Assembly (NCBI RefSeq): GCF_014650995.1
Contig: NZ_BMWA01000017.1
Span: forward strand, 1 to 64,000
DNA length: 64,000 nt
Direction of reading: 5' to 3'
Source: Streptomyces viridiviolaceus
Lineage (GTDB): Bacteria > Actinomycetota > Actinomycetes > Streptomycetales > Streptomycetaceae
Notes under the pieces: generated by a model
Told to the model about the DNA's origin: nothing
Seen by the model: the letters and a program-made list of their open reading frames with translations, nothing else
The model's database searches: none
Made by a program: the position numbers and the translations under genes
Shown: one piece after another, positions 18,301 through 26,346 of the stretch
Layout of the letters: each line of letters opens with the position of its first letter
How positions within the stretch are numbered: position 1 is the stretch's first letter

Positions 18301-18860
18301 CCGAGCACGGCCGCCTTGGTCTGCAGCAGGTCCTGGGTGGTCTCCACCAGCAGCGCGTCGGCGCCGCCCGCGACCAGGCCCTCGGCGTTGCGCTGATAGG
18401 CGTCGCGCAGGGTGGTGTACGGGGCGTGGCCGAGGGTGGGCAGCTTCGTGCCGGGGCCCATGGATCCCAGGACCCAGCGCTGCCGGCCGTCCTTGGCGGC
18501 GAACTCGTCGGCCACCTCGCGGGCCACCCGGGCGCCGGCCTCGGACAGCTCGTGGACGCGCTCGGGGATGTCGTACTCGCCGAGGGCGGAGTGGTTGGCG
18601 CCGAAGGTGTTGGTCTCCACGCAGTCGACGCCGACGGCGAAGTACGCCTCGTGCACCGAGCGGACGATGTCGGGCCGGGTCAGGTTCAGGACCTCGTTGC
18701 ACCCCTCCAGCTGCTGGAAGTCGTCCAGCGAGGGGTTCTGGGCCTGAAGCATCGTGCCCATCGCCCCGTCGGCGACCACCACACGGGTGGCGAGTGCCTC
18801 GCGAAGGGCGGACACACGGGTCCGGGTGTCGGCGGACGGGGTGGACGGCGACGAGGCCAT
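15348..18860 (-). CDS. metH: Cobalamin-dependent methionine synthase MetH
   Basis: The 1170-residue enzyme transfers the methyl group of 5-methyltetrahydrofolate to homocysteine through cobalamin. Domains in order are the homocysteine/zinc domain (start VADGAMGTMLQAQ; zinc Cys pair in GGCCGTTPEH near residue 303), the pterin-binding barrel (about 340-620), the cobalamin domain with DVHDIGKNLVD near 748, and the C-terminal SAM-binding reactivation domain. The length fits the family. The ATG at 18860 follows AAGGGAGCCCCTTC. The leader carries a hairpin at 18903-18934. The long minus-strand ORF running from here past glpK in another frame is only a shadow. Confidence 0.97.
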   Translation of the reverse strand: MASSPSTPSADTRTRVSALREALATRVVVADGAMGTMLQAQNPSLDDFQQLEGCNEVLNLTRPDIVRSVHEAYFAVGVDCVETNTFGANHSALGEYDIPERVHELSEAGARVAREVADEFAAKDGRQRWVLGSMGPGTKLPTLGHAPYTTLRDAYQRNAEGLVAGGADALLVETTQDLLQTKAAVLGARRGLEALGLDLPVIVSVTVETTGTMLLGSEIGAALTALEPLGIDMIGLNCATGPAEMSEHLRYLARHSRVPLSCMPNAGLPVLGKDGAHYPLTAPELADAQETFVREYGLSLVGGCCGTTPEHLRQVVERVRDTTPTERDPRPEPGAASLYQTVPFRQDTSYLAIGERTNANGSKKFREAMLAGRWDDCVEMARDQIREGAHMLDLCVDYVGRDGVADMEELAGRFATASTLPIVLDSTEVDVIRAGLEKLGGRAVINSVNYEDGDGPESRFAKVTKLAREHGAALIALTIDEEGQARTAEKKVEIAERLIDDLTGNWGIHEEDILIDCLTFTICTGQEESRKDGIATIEGIRELKKRHPKVQTTLGLSNISFGLNPAARILLNSVFLDECVKAGLDSAIVHASKILPIARFDEEQVQTALDLIHDRRREGYDPLQKLMALFEGATAKSLRASKAEELAALPLDERLKRRIIDGERNGLEADLDEALTQRPALEIVNETLLDGMKVVGELFGSGQMQLPFVLQSAEVMKAAVAYLEPHMEKTDEAGKGTIVLATVRGDVHDIGKNLVDIILSNNGYNVVNLGIKQPVSAILEAAEEHRADVIGMSGLLVKSTVIMKENLEELNQRGLAANYPVILGGAALTRAYVEQDLHEIYEGEVRYARDAFEGLRLMDALIGIKRGVPGVQLPELRQRRVRAATVEIEERPEEGHVRSDVATDNPVPEPPFWGTRVVKGIQLKEYASWLDEGALFKGQWGLKQARTGEGPTYEELVETEGRPRLRGLLDRLQTENLLEAAVVYGYFPCVSKDDDLILLDEQGNERTRFTFPRQRRGRRLCLADFFRPEESGERDVVGLQVVTVGSRIGEETARMFEANAYRDYLELHGLSVQLAEALAEYWHARVRSELGFAGEDPAAMEDMFALKYRGARFSLGYGACPDLEDRAKIADLLRPERIGVHLSEEFQLHPEQSTDAIVIHHPEAKYFNAR

Positions 18861-18902
18861 GAAGGGGCTCCCTTGGATGCGACGGCTGTCGGCTTTGCGC
18901 TG

Positions 18903-18934
18903 CCCCGGAACGTTCGCACGGAACGTCCCCGGGG
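18903..18934 (-). promoter_or_regulatory. Hairpin in the metH 5' leader
   Basis: Read on the minus strand, CCCCGGGGACGTTC is followed by CGTGC and then GAACGTTCCGGGG, a near-perfect 13-bp stem about 43 bp before the metH start. Methionine genes in Streptomyces are often controlled by leader RNAs. I cannot assign this one to a known riboswitch class from sequence alone. Confidence 0.45.
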
Positions 18935-19130
18935 AGGACGCACGCCGCCAGGGTAGCCGGGACCGGCATCGGATGGTCAGGGCGTCCACGGGGCGGACGA
19001 GGACGACGGGCCGGACGACCCTCGGGCAGGCTCCGCATTCGGGTGCCGAGGCGGCCCGGCCCGCCCGAAAGACAGTGCGAGTGCAACAGTTGCCCACCGA
19101 CCATTAGCGGGAGGTCGGGATCGACCGGTA

Positions 19131-19149
19131 GTGTTCGACATTGCCGAAC
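19131..19149. promoter_or_regulatory. Candidate GylR operator upstream of gylR
   Basis: The sequence GTGTTCGACATTGCCGAAC contains the imperfect palindrome TTCGACATTGCCGAA. The same element, as its complement, occurs before glpF at 20170-20185. GylR of S. coelicolor is known to repress its own gene and the gyl operon, which fits the two sites. Confidence 0.7.
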
Positions 19150-19203
19150 GACGTTGCAACGCGTCGGGAGTCGGCAGTCGAAGGGGACGGAGGCAGTACG
19201 GCG

Positions 19204-19968
19204 ATGGCACGGAACATCCAGTCGCTCGAACGGGCGGCCGCGATGCTGCGCCTGCTCGCGGGCGGCGAGCGGCGGCTCGGCCTGTCGGACATCGCCTCGT
19301 CGCTGGGCCTCGCCAAGGGCACCGCCCACGGCATCCTGCGCACCCTCCAGCAGGAGGGCTTCGTCGAGCAGGACGACGCCTCCGGGCGCTACCAGCTGGG
19401 CGCCGAGCTGCTGCGCCTGGGCACGACGTACCTCGACGTCCACGAACTGCGCGCCCGCGCCCTGGTCTGGACGGACGACCTGGCCCGCTCCAGCGGCGAG
19501 AGCGTGTACCTCGGCGTGCTCCACCAGCAGGGCGTACTGATCGTGCACCACGTCTTCCGGCCCGACGACAGCCGGCAGGTGCTGGAGATCGGGGCCATGC
19601 AGCCACTGCACTCCACGGCGCTGGGCAAGGTGCTGTCGGCCTACGACCCGGTGGCCCGGAGCGAGGCGCTGGAGGCCGACCGCAAGGCGTTCACGGACCG
19701 CACGGTCTGCGAGCTGGACGCTTTCGAGCACCTCCTCGACATCACGCGCGCGCGGGGGTACGCGGCGGACGTCGAGGAGACCTGGGAGGGCGTCGCGTCC
19801 ATCGCCGCCCCCATCCACGACCGGCGCCGCATGCCGGTCGGCGCGGTCGGCATCACCGGCGCGGTGGAACGGCTGCGCCGGGAGGGCGAGCTGCGTCCCG
19901 AACTGGTCGCGGCGGTACGGGACTGCGCCCGCGCGGTGTCGCGGGACCTGGGCGCCGGGCGGTTCTGA
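19204..19968 (+). CDS. gylR: IclR-family glycerol operon repressor GylR
   Basis: The 254-residue regulator has an N-terminal winged helix (MARNIQSLERAAAMLRLLAG, then LGLSDIASSLGLAKGTAHGI) and a C-terminal IclR ligand domain with SVYLGVLHQQGVLIV and GAMQPLHSTALGKV. It governs glycerol catabolism, with glycerol-3-phosphate as the known inducer in Streptomyces. The ATG at 19204 follows GGACGGAGGCAGTACGGCG. It lies directly upstream of glpF-glpK-glpD, as in the S. coelicolor gyl region. A candidate operator precedes it. Confidence 0.95.
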   Translation: MARNIQSLERAAAMLRLLAGGERRLGLSDIASSLGLAKGTAHGILRTLQQEGFVEQDDASGRYQLGAELLRLGTTYLDVHELRARALVWTDDLARSSGESVYLGVLHQQGVLIVHHVFRPDDSRQVLEIGAMQPLHSTALGKVLSAYDPVARSEALEADRKAFTDRTVCELDAFEHLLDITRARGYAADVEETWEGVASIAAPIHDRRRMPVGAVGITGAVERLRREGELRPELVAAVRDCARAVSRDLGAGRF

Positions 19969-19984
19969 GGCGCGGACAGACGGA

Positions 19985-20020
19985 CGAGGGCCGGGACGAC
20001 GGACGTCGTTCCGGCCCTCG
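19985..20020. terminator. gylR terminator
   Basis: Arms CGAGGGCCGGGACGAC (19985-20000) and GTCGTTCCGGCCCTCG (20005-20020) pair over 16 bp with one G-U pair and loop GGAC. It begins 17 bp after the gylR stop and should separate gylR from the glpFKD transcript. Confidence 0.85.
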
Positions 20021-20169
20021 GCATACCCTGAAGCGGACATAACACCACGAAAGCTTCGGCGAACCGCCCCCGAAGATCGATAACCCGCGACGATCAATAA
20101 CGATCGTGCTTTCGATAACAGAGCTCTTGACGCACGTGTGACGCCAGAGCAAGACTCCCGTCCATCGGT

Positions 20170-20185
20170 CGGCATTGTCGAACAC
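20170..20185. promoter_or_regulatory. Candidate GylR operator upstream of glpF
   Basis: CGGCATTGTCGAACAC is the complement of the core found before gylR (GTGTTCGACAATGCCG against GTGTTCGACATTGCCG). It lies about 130 bp before the glpF start, close to a TTGACG hexamer at 20127-20132, so repressor bound here could block the operon promoter. Confidence 0.7.
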
Positions 20186-20313
20186 CTACCGGCAATACGC
20201 GTTAGAGTGTGACAACGCCAAGGGCCGCCATCGCTCTCACACCGAGGGCGCCGGAACACCCGGAGGGACCCGGGAGTTCGGCTTCCCCTGGACGAAGGAC
20301 AAAGGAGTCGCGG

Positions 20314-21108
20314 GTGTCCAGCTCCGACATCTTCATCGGCGAGACCATCGGTACCGCCATACTCATCCTGCTCGGCGGCGGTGTCTGCGCCGCCGTGACC
20401 CTGAAGGCCTCCAAGGCCCGCAACGCCGGCTGGGTCGCCATCGCCTTCGGGTGGGGCTTCGCCGTCATGACGGCCGCGTACATCTCGGCTCCGCTCTCCG
20501 GCGCGCACCTCAACCCGGCCGTCACCGTCGGCATCGCGATCAAGGACGGGGACTGGAGCAACGTCCCGACCTACTTCGCCGGCCAGATCCTCGGCGCCAT
20601 GATCGGCGCGGCCCTGGTCTGGGTCACCTACTACGGGCAGTTCCAGGCCCACCTCACCGACCGGGAGATCGTCGGCGGTCCGGGCGCACAGGACACGGCG
20701 GCCAAGTCCGTCGAGGCGCAGGAGAAGGGTGCGGGCCCCGTCCTCGGCATCTTCTCCACCGGCCCGGAGATCCGGAACGCGGTCCAGAACGTCGCCACGG
20801 AGATCATCGGCACCTTCGTCCTGCTGCTCGCCATCCTCACCCAGGGTCTGAACGACGAGGGCAACGGCCTCGGCGTCCTGGGCGCCCTGATCACCTCCTT
20901 CGTGGTGGTCTCGATCGGCCTGTCCCTCGGCGGCCCGACCGGCTACGCGATCAACCCGGCCCGTGACCTCGGCCCGCGCATCGTGCACGCCCTCCTGCCC
21001 CTGCCCAACAAGGGCGGCTCCGACTGGAGCTACGCCTGGGTCCCGATCGTCGGTCCGCTGATCGGCGGTGCGCTCGCCGCCGGCGTCTACAACGTCGCCT
21101 TCGCCTAG
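20314..21108 (+). CDS. glpF: Glycerol uptake facilitator GlpF
   Basis: This is a 264-residue aquaglyceroporin of the MIP family, moving glycerol across the membrane by facilitated diffusion. Both NPA boxes are present, HLNPAVTVG in the first half and INPARDLGPR in the second, with about six membrane helices. The Arg after the second NPA box matches the glycerol-selectivity filter. The GTG at 20314 has AAAGGAG nine bases upstream. A longer in-frame ATG start at 20209 lacks a ribosome site and would add a non-MIP extension. It is the first gene of glpF-glpK-glpD. Confidence 0.96.
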   Translation: MSSSDIFIGETIGTAILILLGGGVCAAVTLKASKARNAGWVAIAFGWGFAVMTAAYISAPLSGAHLNPAVTVGIAIKDGDWSNVPTYFAGQILGAMIGAALVWVTYYGQFQAHLTDREIVGGPGAQDTAAKSVEAQEKGAGPVLGIFSTGPEIRNAVQNVATEIIGTFVLLLAILTQGLNDEGNGLGVLGALITSFVVVSIGLSLGGPTGYAINPARDLGPRIVHALLPLPNKGGSDWSYAWVPIVGPLIGGALAAGVYNVAFA

Positions 21109-21204
21109 GAGCTCACGCCTCACCCACCGAAGCACGGAGCCCCGAGCCGCACAGCACGCGCCGTACGCCCCGGCCCCCACCACACGGAACCCCAGGAGCA
21201 CACA

Positions 21205-22743
21205 GTGACCGACGCCCACACCGCCGGACCCTTCATCGCCGCCATCGACCAGGGCACGACCTCTTCCCGCTGCATCGTCTTCGACCGCGACGGCCGCATC
21301 GTCTCCGTCGACCAGAAGGAGCACGAGCAGATCTTCCCCAAGCCGGGCTGGGTCGAGCACAACGCCACGGAGATCTGGACCAACGTCCAGGAGGTCGTCG
21401 CCGGAGCCGTCGAGAAGGCCGGCATCACCCGCGACGACATCAAGGCCATCGGCATCACCAACCAGCGCGAGACCACCCTCGTCTGGGACAGGAACACCGG
21501 TGAGCCCGTCCACAACGCCATCGTCTGGCAGGACACCCGCACCGACGCCCTGTGCCGGGAGCTCGGCCGCAACGTCGGCCAGGACCGCTTCCGCCGCGAG
21601 ACCGGCCTTCCCCTCGCCTCCTACTTCGCCGGTCCCAAGGCCCGCTGGCTGCTCGACAACGTGGACGGCCTGCGTGAGCGCGCCGAGGCCGGCGACCTGC
21701 TGTTCGGCACCATGGACACCTGGGTCATCTGGAACCTGACCGGCGGCACGGACGGCGGCAAGCACGTCACCGACGTCACCAACGCCTCCCGCACGCTGCT
21801 GATGAACCTGCACACCATGGAGTGGGACGAGCGCATCTGCGAGTCGATCGGCGTGCCGATGCAGATGCTGCCCGAGATCCGCTCCTCCGCCGAGGTCTAC
21901 GGCGAGATCAAGGGCGGCAAGCTGGGCGAGCTGCTCGGCGGCATCCCGGTCGCCTCCGCCCTCGGCGACCAGCAGGCCGCCCTGTTCGGCCAGACGTGTT
22001 TCGCCGAGGGCGAGACCAAGTCGACGTACGGCACCGGCACCTTCATGGTGATGAACACCGGCGACAAGATCATCAACTCCTACAGCGGCCTGCTGACCAC
22101 CGTCGGCTACCGGATCGGCGACCAGAAGCCGGTCTACGCCCTGGAGGGCTCGATCGCCGTCACCGGTTCGCTGGTGCAGTGGATGCGCGACCAGATGGGC
22201 CTGATCTCGACCGCCGCCGAGATCGAGACCCTCGCCCTGTCGGTCGAGGACAACGGCGGCGCCTACTTCGTCCCGGCCTTCTCCGGCCTGTTCGCCCCGT
22301 ACTGGCGCTCCGACGCCCGCGGTGTGATCGCCGGCCTGACCCGGTACGTGACCAAGGCGCACCTCGCGCGCGCCGTCCTGGAGGCCACGGCCTGGCAGAC
22401 GCGGGAGATCGCCGACGCCATGACGAAGGACTCCGGCGTGGAGCTGGCCGCCCTCAAGGTCGACGGCGGCATGACCTCCAACAACCTGCTGATGCAGACC
22501 CTCGCCGACTTCCTGGACGCTCCGGTGGTGCGCCCGATGGTCGCCGAGACCACCTGCCTCGGCGCCGCCTACGCCGCCGGTCTCGCCGTCGGCTTCTGGA
22601 ACAGCACCGACGACCTGCGCGCCAACTGGCGCCGGGCCGCCGAGTGGACCCCCCGCATGGACGCGGAGACCCGCGACCGTGAGTACAAGAGCTGGCTCAA
22701 GGCCGTCGAGCGGACCATGGGCTGGCTCGAGGACGAGGAGTAA
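21205..22743 (+). CDS. glpK: Glycerol kinase GlpK
   Basis: The 512-residue enzyme phosphorylates glycerol to sn-glycerol-3-phosphate. FGGY-kinase signatures are clear: FIAAIDQGTTSSRCIVFDRDG at the N-terminus, the substrate loop NQRETTLVWDRNTGEPVHNA, and GSIAVTGSLVQWMRD with KVDGGMTSNNLLMQ in the C-terminal half. The GTG at 21205 follows CCAGGAGCACACA. It stands 96 bp after glpF and eight bases before glpD, so the three genes almost certainly share a transcript under GylR. Confidence 0.97.
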   Translation: MTDAHTAGPFIAAIDQGTTSSRCIVFDRDGRIVSVDQKEHEQIFPKPGWVEHNATEIWTNVQEVVAGAVEKAGITRDDIKAIGITNQRETTLVWDRNTGEPVHNAIVWQDTRTDALCRELGRNVGQDRFRRETGLPLASYFAGPKARWLLDNVDGLRERAEAGDLLFGTMDTWVIWNLTGGTDGGKHVTDVTNASRTLLMNLHTMEWDERICESIGVPMQMLPEIRSSAEVYGEIKGGKLGELLGGIPVASALGDQQAALFGQTCFAEGETKSTYGTGTFMVMNTGDKIINSYSGLLTTVGYRIGDQKPVYALEGSIAVTGSLVQWMRDQMGLISTAAEIETLALSVEDNGGAYFVPAFSGLFAPYWRSDARGVIAGLTRYVTKAHLARAVLEATAWQTREIADAMTKDSGVELAALKVDGGMTSNNLLMQTLADFLDAPVVRPMVAETTCLGAAYAAGLAVGFWNSTDDLRANWRRAAEWTPRMDAETRDREYKSWLKAVERTMGWLEDEE

Positions 22744-22751
22744 GAACCGCA

Positions 22752-24368
22752 ATGACCACTCAGTCCACCCTGCAGTCCGTGCCTGCCCTGGGGACGCACC
22801 CGGCCTCCGGCTCGAACCCGAGCCGGGCCGAGACCCGGGAGCAGCTCTCCAAGGCGTCGTACGACCTTCTCGTGATCGGCGGCGGCATCCTGGGCATCTC
22901 CACCGCCTGGCACGCCGCGCAGTCCGGCCTCAGGGTGGCCGTGGTCGACGCCGGCGACTTCGCCGGCGCCACCTCCTCCGCCTCCTCCAAGCTGCTCCAC
23001 GGCGGACTGCGCTACCTGCAGACCGGCGCGGTGAAGCTGGTCGCGGAGAACCACTTCGAGCGCCGTGCGGTCTCCCGCCAGGTGGCCCCCCACCTGGCGA
23101 ACCCGCTCACGTTCTACCTCCCCGTGTACAAGGGCGGGCCGCACGGCGCGGCGAAGCTGGGAGCCGGTGTCTTCGCGTACTCGGCGCTGTCGGCCTTCGG
23201 CGACGGCGTCGGCCACCTGCTCTCCCCGGCGAAGGCCGCGCAGGACGTGCCGGAGCTGCGCACCGACAACCTGAAGGCCGTGGCCGTGTACGGCGACGAC
23301 CAGATGAACGACGCCCGCATGGCCCTGATGACCGTGCGTGCCGCCGTCGAGTCCGGCGCGGTCGTCCTCAATCACGCCGAGGTCACCGGTCTGCGCTTCA
23401 CCAAGGGCCGGGTGACGGGCGCCGAGCTGAAGGACCGGCTGACCGGCGACGAGTTCGGCGTGAACGCCCGCCTGGTGCTCAACGCCACCGGTCCGTGGGT
23501 CGACCACCTGCGCCGGATGGAGGACCCGGGCGCGGCCCCGTCCATCCGCCTGTCCAAGGGCGCGCACCTGGTCCTCAAGCGCACCGCCCCCTGGAAGGCC
23601 GCGCTGGCCACCCCCATCGACAAGTACCGCATCACCTTCGCCCTCCCCTGGGAGGACATGCTGCTGCTCGGCACGACCGACGAGGAGTACGAGGGCGACC
23701 CGGCGGACGTCGCGGTCAACGACAAGGACATAACCCAGATCCTCGACGAGGCCGCCTTCTCCATCCGCGACCAGCAGCTCGACCGGGATCTGATCACGTA
23801 CTCCTTCGCGGGTCTGCGCGTACTGCCGGGCGGCCCCGGGGACACGGCGAAGGCCAAGCGCGAGACGGTCGTCACCGAGGGCCGTGGCGGCATGCTGTCC
23901 GTCGCGGGCGGCAAGTGGACCACCTTCCGCCACATAGGCCGTACGGTCATGAAGAAGCTGGAGGCGCTGCCGGGCCACCCGCTGGGCGACGACTTCGAGC
24001 CGATCAGCTCGCTGCCGAAGAAGCTGCCGCTGCCCGGCGTCGCCAACCCGCGCGCGGTCGCCCACCGGCTCCTGGTGGACCGCCCGGCGCCCGGCCCGCG
24101 CATGGCCGCCGACACCGCCCGGCACCTGGCCACGCACTACGGTTCGCTGGCCTTCGACATCGCCCGCCTCGCCAACGAGAGCCCGGAGCTCGCCGAGCGC
24201 GTCCACCCCGACGCTCCGGAGATCTGGGCGCAGGTCGTGTGGGCCCGCGACCACGAGTGGGCCGAGACGCCGGACGACGTGCTGCGCCGCCGGACCACGC
24301 TGACGATCCGCGGCCTGGCCACGGACGAGGTCCGCGCCAAGGTCCAGGACCTGCTCGACAAGAAGTAG
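22752..24368 (+). CDS. glpD: Aerobic glycerol-3-phosphate dehydrogenase GlpD
   Basis: The 538-residue FAD enzyme oxidises glycerol-3-phosphate to dihydroxyacetone phosphate at the membrane and passes electrons to quinone. The FAD-binding motif is LLVIGGGILGISTAWHAAQSG near residues 37-57, followed by TSSASSKLLHGGLRYLQTGA. The substrate region includes GPWVDHLRRM and TYSFAGLRVLPGG. The C-terminal cap domain matches the family. The ATG at 22752 lies eight bases after the glpK stop. A strong hairpin follows the gene. Confidence 0.96.
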   Translation: MTTQSTLQSVPALGTHPASGSNPSRAETREQLSKASYDLLVIGGGILGISTAWHAAQSGLRVAVVDAGDFAGATSSASSKLLHGGLRYLQTGAVKLVAENHFERRAVSRQVAPHLANPLTFYLPVYKGGPHGAAKLGAGVFAYSALSAFGDGVGHLLSPAKAAQDVPELRTDNLKAVAVYGDDQMNDARMALMTVRAAVESGAVVLNHAEVTGLRFTKGRVTGAELKDRLTGDEFGVNARLVLNATGPWVDHLRRMEDPGAAPSIRLSKGAHLVLKRTAPWKAALATPIDKYRITFALPWEDMLLLGTTDEEYEGDPADVAVNDKDITQILDEAAFSIRDQQLDRDLITYSFAGLRVLPGGPGDTAKAKRETVVTEGRGGMLSVAGGKWTTFRHIGRTVMKKLEALPGHPLGDDFEPISSLPKKLPLPGVANPRAVAHRLLVDRPAPGPRMAADTARHLATHYGSLAFDIARLANESPELAERVHPDAPEIWAQVVWARDHEWAETPDDVLRRRTTLTIRGLATDEVRAKVQDLLDKK

Positions 24369-24379
24369 GCCCGGGTACC

Positions 24380-24419
24380 GGCAGGTGGCGGCCCCGCGCC
24401 GACGGGGCCGCCACCTGCC
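24380..24419. terminator. gyl operon terminator
   Basis: Arms GGCAGGTGGCGGCCCCG (24380-24396) and its perfect complement (24403-24419) form a 17-bp stem with loop CGCCGA. It begins 11 bp after glpD. Confidence 0.9.
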
Positions 24420-24455
24420 ACGTCCGGGTACCGTCCGGCACCCCATAATGGCCTG

Positions 24456-24470
24456 AGACATCGGATGTCT
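24456..24470. promoter_or_regulatory. Candidate FadR-type operator
   Basis: AGACATCGGATGTCT is a perfect palindrome of 7-bp arms around one base. It sits 33 bp upstream of the FadR-type regulator start, after a CATAATGGC sequence that could be a -10 region. This placement suggests autoregulation. Confidence 0.55.
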
Positions 24471-24503
24471 GGGCGACATCAGTGCTACACAGGGAGGCCG
24501 GCC

Positions 24504-25175
24504 GTGGCAGTCACCGACGAGGCGATCGAGAAGATCAAGGGCATGATCGTCTCCGGCGCGCTGCGGCCCGGCGACCGGCTGCCCAAGGAGAGCGAACTCG
24601 CCGCCGACCTGGGACTGTCACGCAACTCCCTGCGGGAGGCCGTGCGCGCCCTTTCACTGATGCGGATCCTGGACGTGCGACAGGGCGACGGCACGTACGT
24701 CACCAGTCTGGACCCGCAACTCCTGCTGGAGGCGCTCAGCTTCGTCGTCGACTTCCACCGGGACGACACGGTGCTGGAGTTCCTGGCCGTACGCCGCATC
24801 CTGGAGCCGGCCGCGACCGCGATGGCGGCCTCGGTCATCACCGAGCGGCAACTGGACGCGCTGAGCGCCCGGTTGGACGCGCTCGGCGACGAGCCGTCGG
24901 TGGAGGAGCTGGTCGCCTCGGACCTGGAGTTCCACCGGGGGATCGTGCAGAGCTCCGGCAACTCGGTGCTCTGCTCCCTGCTCGACGGCCTGTCCGGGCC
25001 CACCACCAGGGCCCGTGTGTGGCGCGGGCTGACTCAGCAGGACGCGGTCAGCCGCACCCTGCACGAGCACCGCGCGATCCTCGGCGCGCTGCGCGACCGG
25101 GACGCGGAGGCGGCCCGCTCCTGGGCGACGGTGCACATCGCGTCCGTGGAGCAGTGGCTGCGCTCCGCCCTCTGA
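24504..25175 (+). CDS. GntR-family regulator, FadR/FCD subfamily
   Basis: The 223-residue repressor has an N-terminal winged helix (GDRLPKESELAADLGLSRNSLREAV) and a C-terminal all-helical FCD domain (about 85-215) with the metal-ligand pattern EFHRGIVQ and TRTLHEHRAIL. FCD domains bind small organic acids, often through a metal. The GTG at 24504 follows AGGGAGGCCGGCC. A palindrome upstream suggests self-regulation. No catabolic gene is directly attached, since the next gene is a PAC2 protein, so the effector and targets are unknown. Confidence 0.92.
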   Translation: MAVTDEAIEKIKGMIVSGALRPGDRLPKESELAADLGLSRNSLREAVRALSLMRILDVRQGDGTYVTSLDPQLLLEALSFVVDFHRDDTVLEFLAVRRILEPAATAMAASVITERQLDALSARLDALGDEPSVEELVASDLEFHRGIVQSSGNSVLCSLLDGLSGPTTRARVWRGLTQQDAVSRTLHEHRAILGALRDRDAEAARSWATVHIASVEQWLRSAL

Positions 25176-25326
25176 AGCCTCCGCCTCCCGCGGCCCCCGC
25201 GGGTGTCCGGCCGCGGCGAACGGGGCAGTGATCCGTTCACTCCCCCGTGCAAGGGGGCTGCGGGCTCCCCCGCCGCACGCCGTAAGGTTGGTGCGTACGC
25301 GAGGGCACGTCGGAAGGAGGCGCTGG

Positions 25327-26310
25327 GTGATCGAGCTCGAGGGGGTTCCCGAGCTGATCGACCCGGTCATGGTGGCCGCGTTCGAGGGCTGGAACGATGC
25401 CGGCGACGCCGCTTCCACCGCGGTCGCGCATCTGGACAGGGAGTGGAAGGGCGAGGTGTTCGCGGCGCTGGACGCCGAGGACTACTACGACTTCCAGGTG
25501 AACCGGCCCACGGTGTTCATGGAGGCCGGCGTCCGCAAGATCACGTGGCCGACGACACGGCTGTCGGTGGTCCGGGTCGGTGGTGACAAGCCGCGAGACC
25601 TCGTACTCGTCCGGGGCATCGAGCCGTCCATGCGGTGGCGCTCGTTCTGCAACGAACTGCTCGGCTTCGCCCACGAGCTGGGCGTCGAGCTGGTCGTCAT
25701 CCTGGGCGCCCTGCTCGGTGACACCCCGCACACCCGCCCGGTTCCGATCAGCGGGACCACGTCGGACGCCGACCTGGCCCGCCGCATGGACCTGGAGGAG
25801 ACCAAGTACGAGGGGCCCACGGGCATCGTCGGCATCCTCCAGGAAGCCTGCACGCACGCCGGCGTGCCGGCCGTGTCGCTGTGGGCCGCGGTGCCGCACT
25901 ACGTGTCGCAGCCGCCGAACCCGAAGGCCACGCTGGCGCTCCTGAACCGGCTGGAGGACCTGATCGACGTGCGCATCCCGCTGGGCGAACTGCCCGAGGA
26001 CGCGCGCGCCTGGCAGGTGGGCGTGGACCAGCTGGCCGCGGAGGACAGCGAGGTCGCCGAGTACGTCCAGACGCTGGAGGAGGCCCGGGACACCGCGGAG
26101 CTGCCGGAGGCGTCGGGCGAGGCGATCGCCCGCGAGTTCGAGCGCTATCTGCGGCGCCGGGACGGGGCCGGCCCGGGCGGCCACGCCACGGCGGACGGCG
26201 GCGACGGCCCGTCGGGAACTCCGTATTTCCGGGACAGTCCCGGCGGCCGTCCCCGCCCGCCGAAGCCGCCGAAGACCGGCGGGGACGACGAGGAATCGTC
26301 GGAGGAGTGA
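25327..26310 (+). CDS. PAC2-family proteasome-assembly-chaperone-like protein
   Basis: The 327-residue protein shows the PAC2 fold: PVMVAAFEGWNDAGDAAS at the N-terminus, then VILGALLGDTPHTRPVPISG and the Rossmann-like core. In eukaryotes PAC2 chaperones help assemble the proteasome. Actinobacterial homologues sit in the same neighbourhood as the proteasome genes and mshC, but their function is not settled. The last 50 residues are Gly/Pro-rich and acidic. The GTG at 25327 follows GGAAGGAGGCGC. A 12-bp hairpin follows the stop. Confidence 0.9.
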   Translation: MIELEGVPELIDPVMVAAFEGWNDAGDAASTAVAHLDREWKGEVFAALDAEDYYDFQVNRPTVFMEAGVRKITWPTTRLSVVRVGGDKPRDLVLVRGIEPSMRWRSFCNELLGFAHELGVELVVILGALLGDTPHTRPVPISGTTSDADLARRMDLEETKYEGPTGIVGILQEACTHAGVPAVSLWAAVPHYVSQPPNPKATLALLNRLEDLIDVRIPLGELPEDARAWQVGVDQLAAEDSEVAEYVQTLEEARDTAELPEASGEAIAREFERYLRRRDGAGPGGHATADGGDGPSGTPYFRDSPGGRPRPPKPPKTGGDDEESSEE

Positions 26311-26340
26311 AAGGGGTGGGGCGTGTGTGCCCCACCCCTT
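26311..26340. terminator. Bidirectional terminator after the PAC2 gene
   Basis: Arms AAGGGGTGGGGC (26311-26322) and GCCCCACCCCTT (26329-26340) are perfect, loop GTGTGT. It fills the gap between convergent genes ending at 26310 and 26347. Confidence 0.9.
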
Positions 26341-26346
26341 CCGGGC

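Noticed and set aside
15211..22752. Minus-strand frame of about 2500 codons across metH, gylR, glpF and glpK
   Set aside because: It is a high-GC shadow: it runs antisense to clear gyl genes and in the wrong frame through metH, with no family resemblance.
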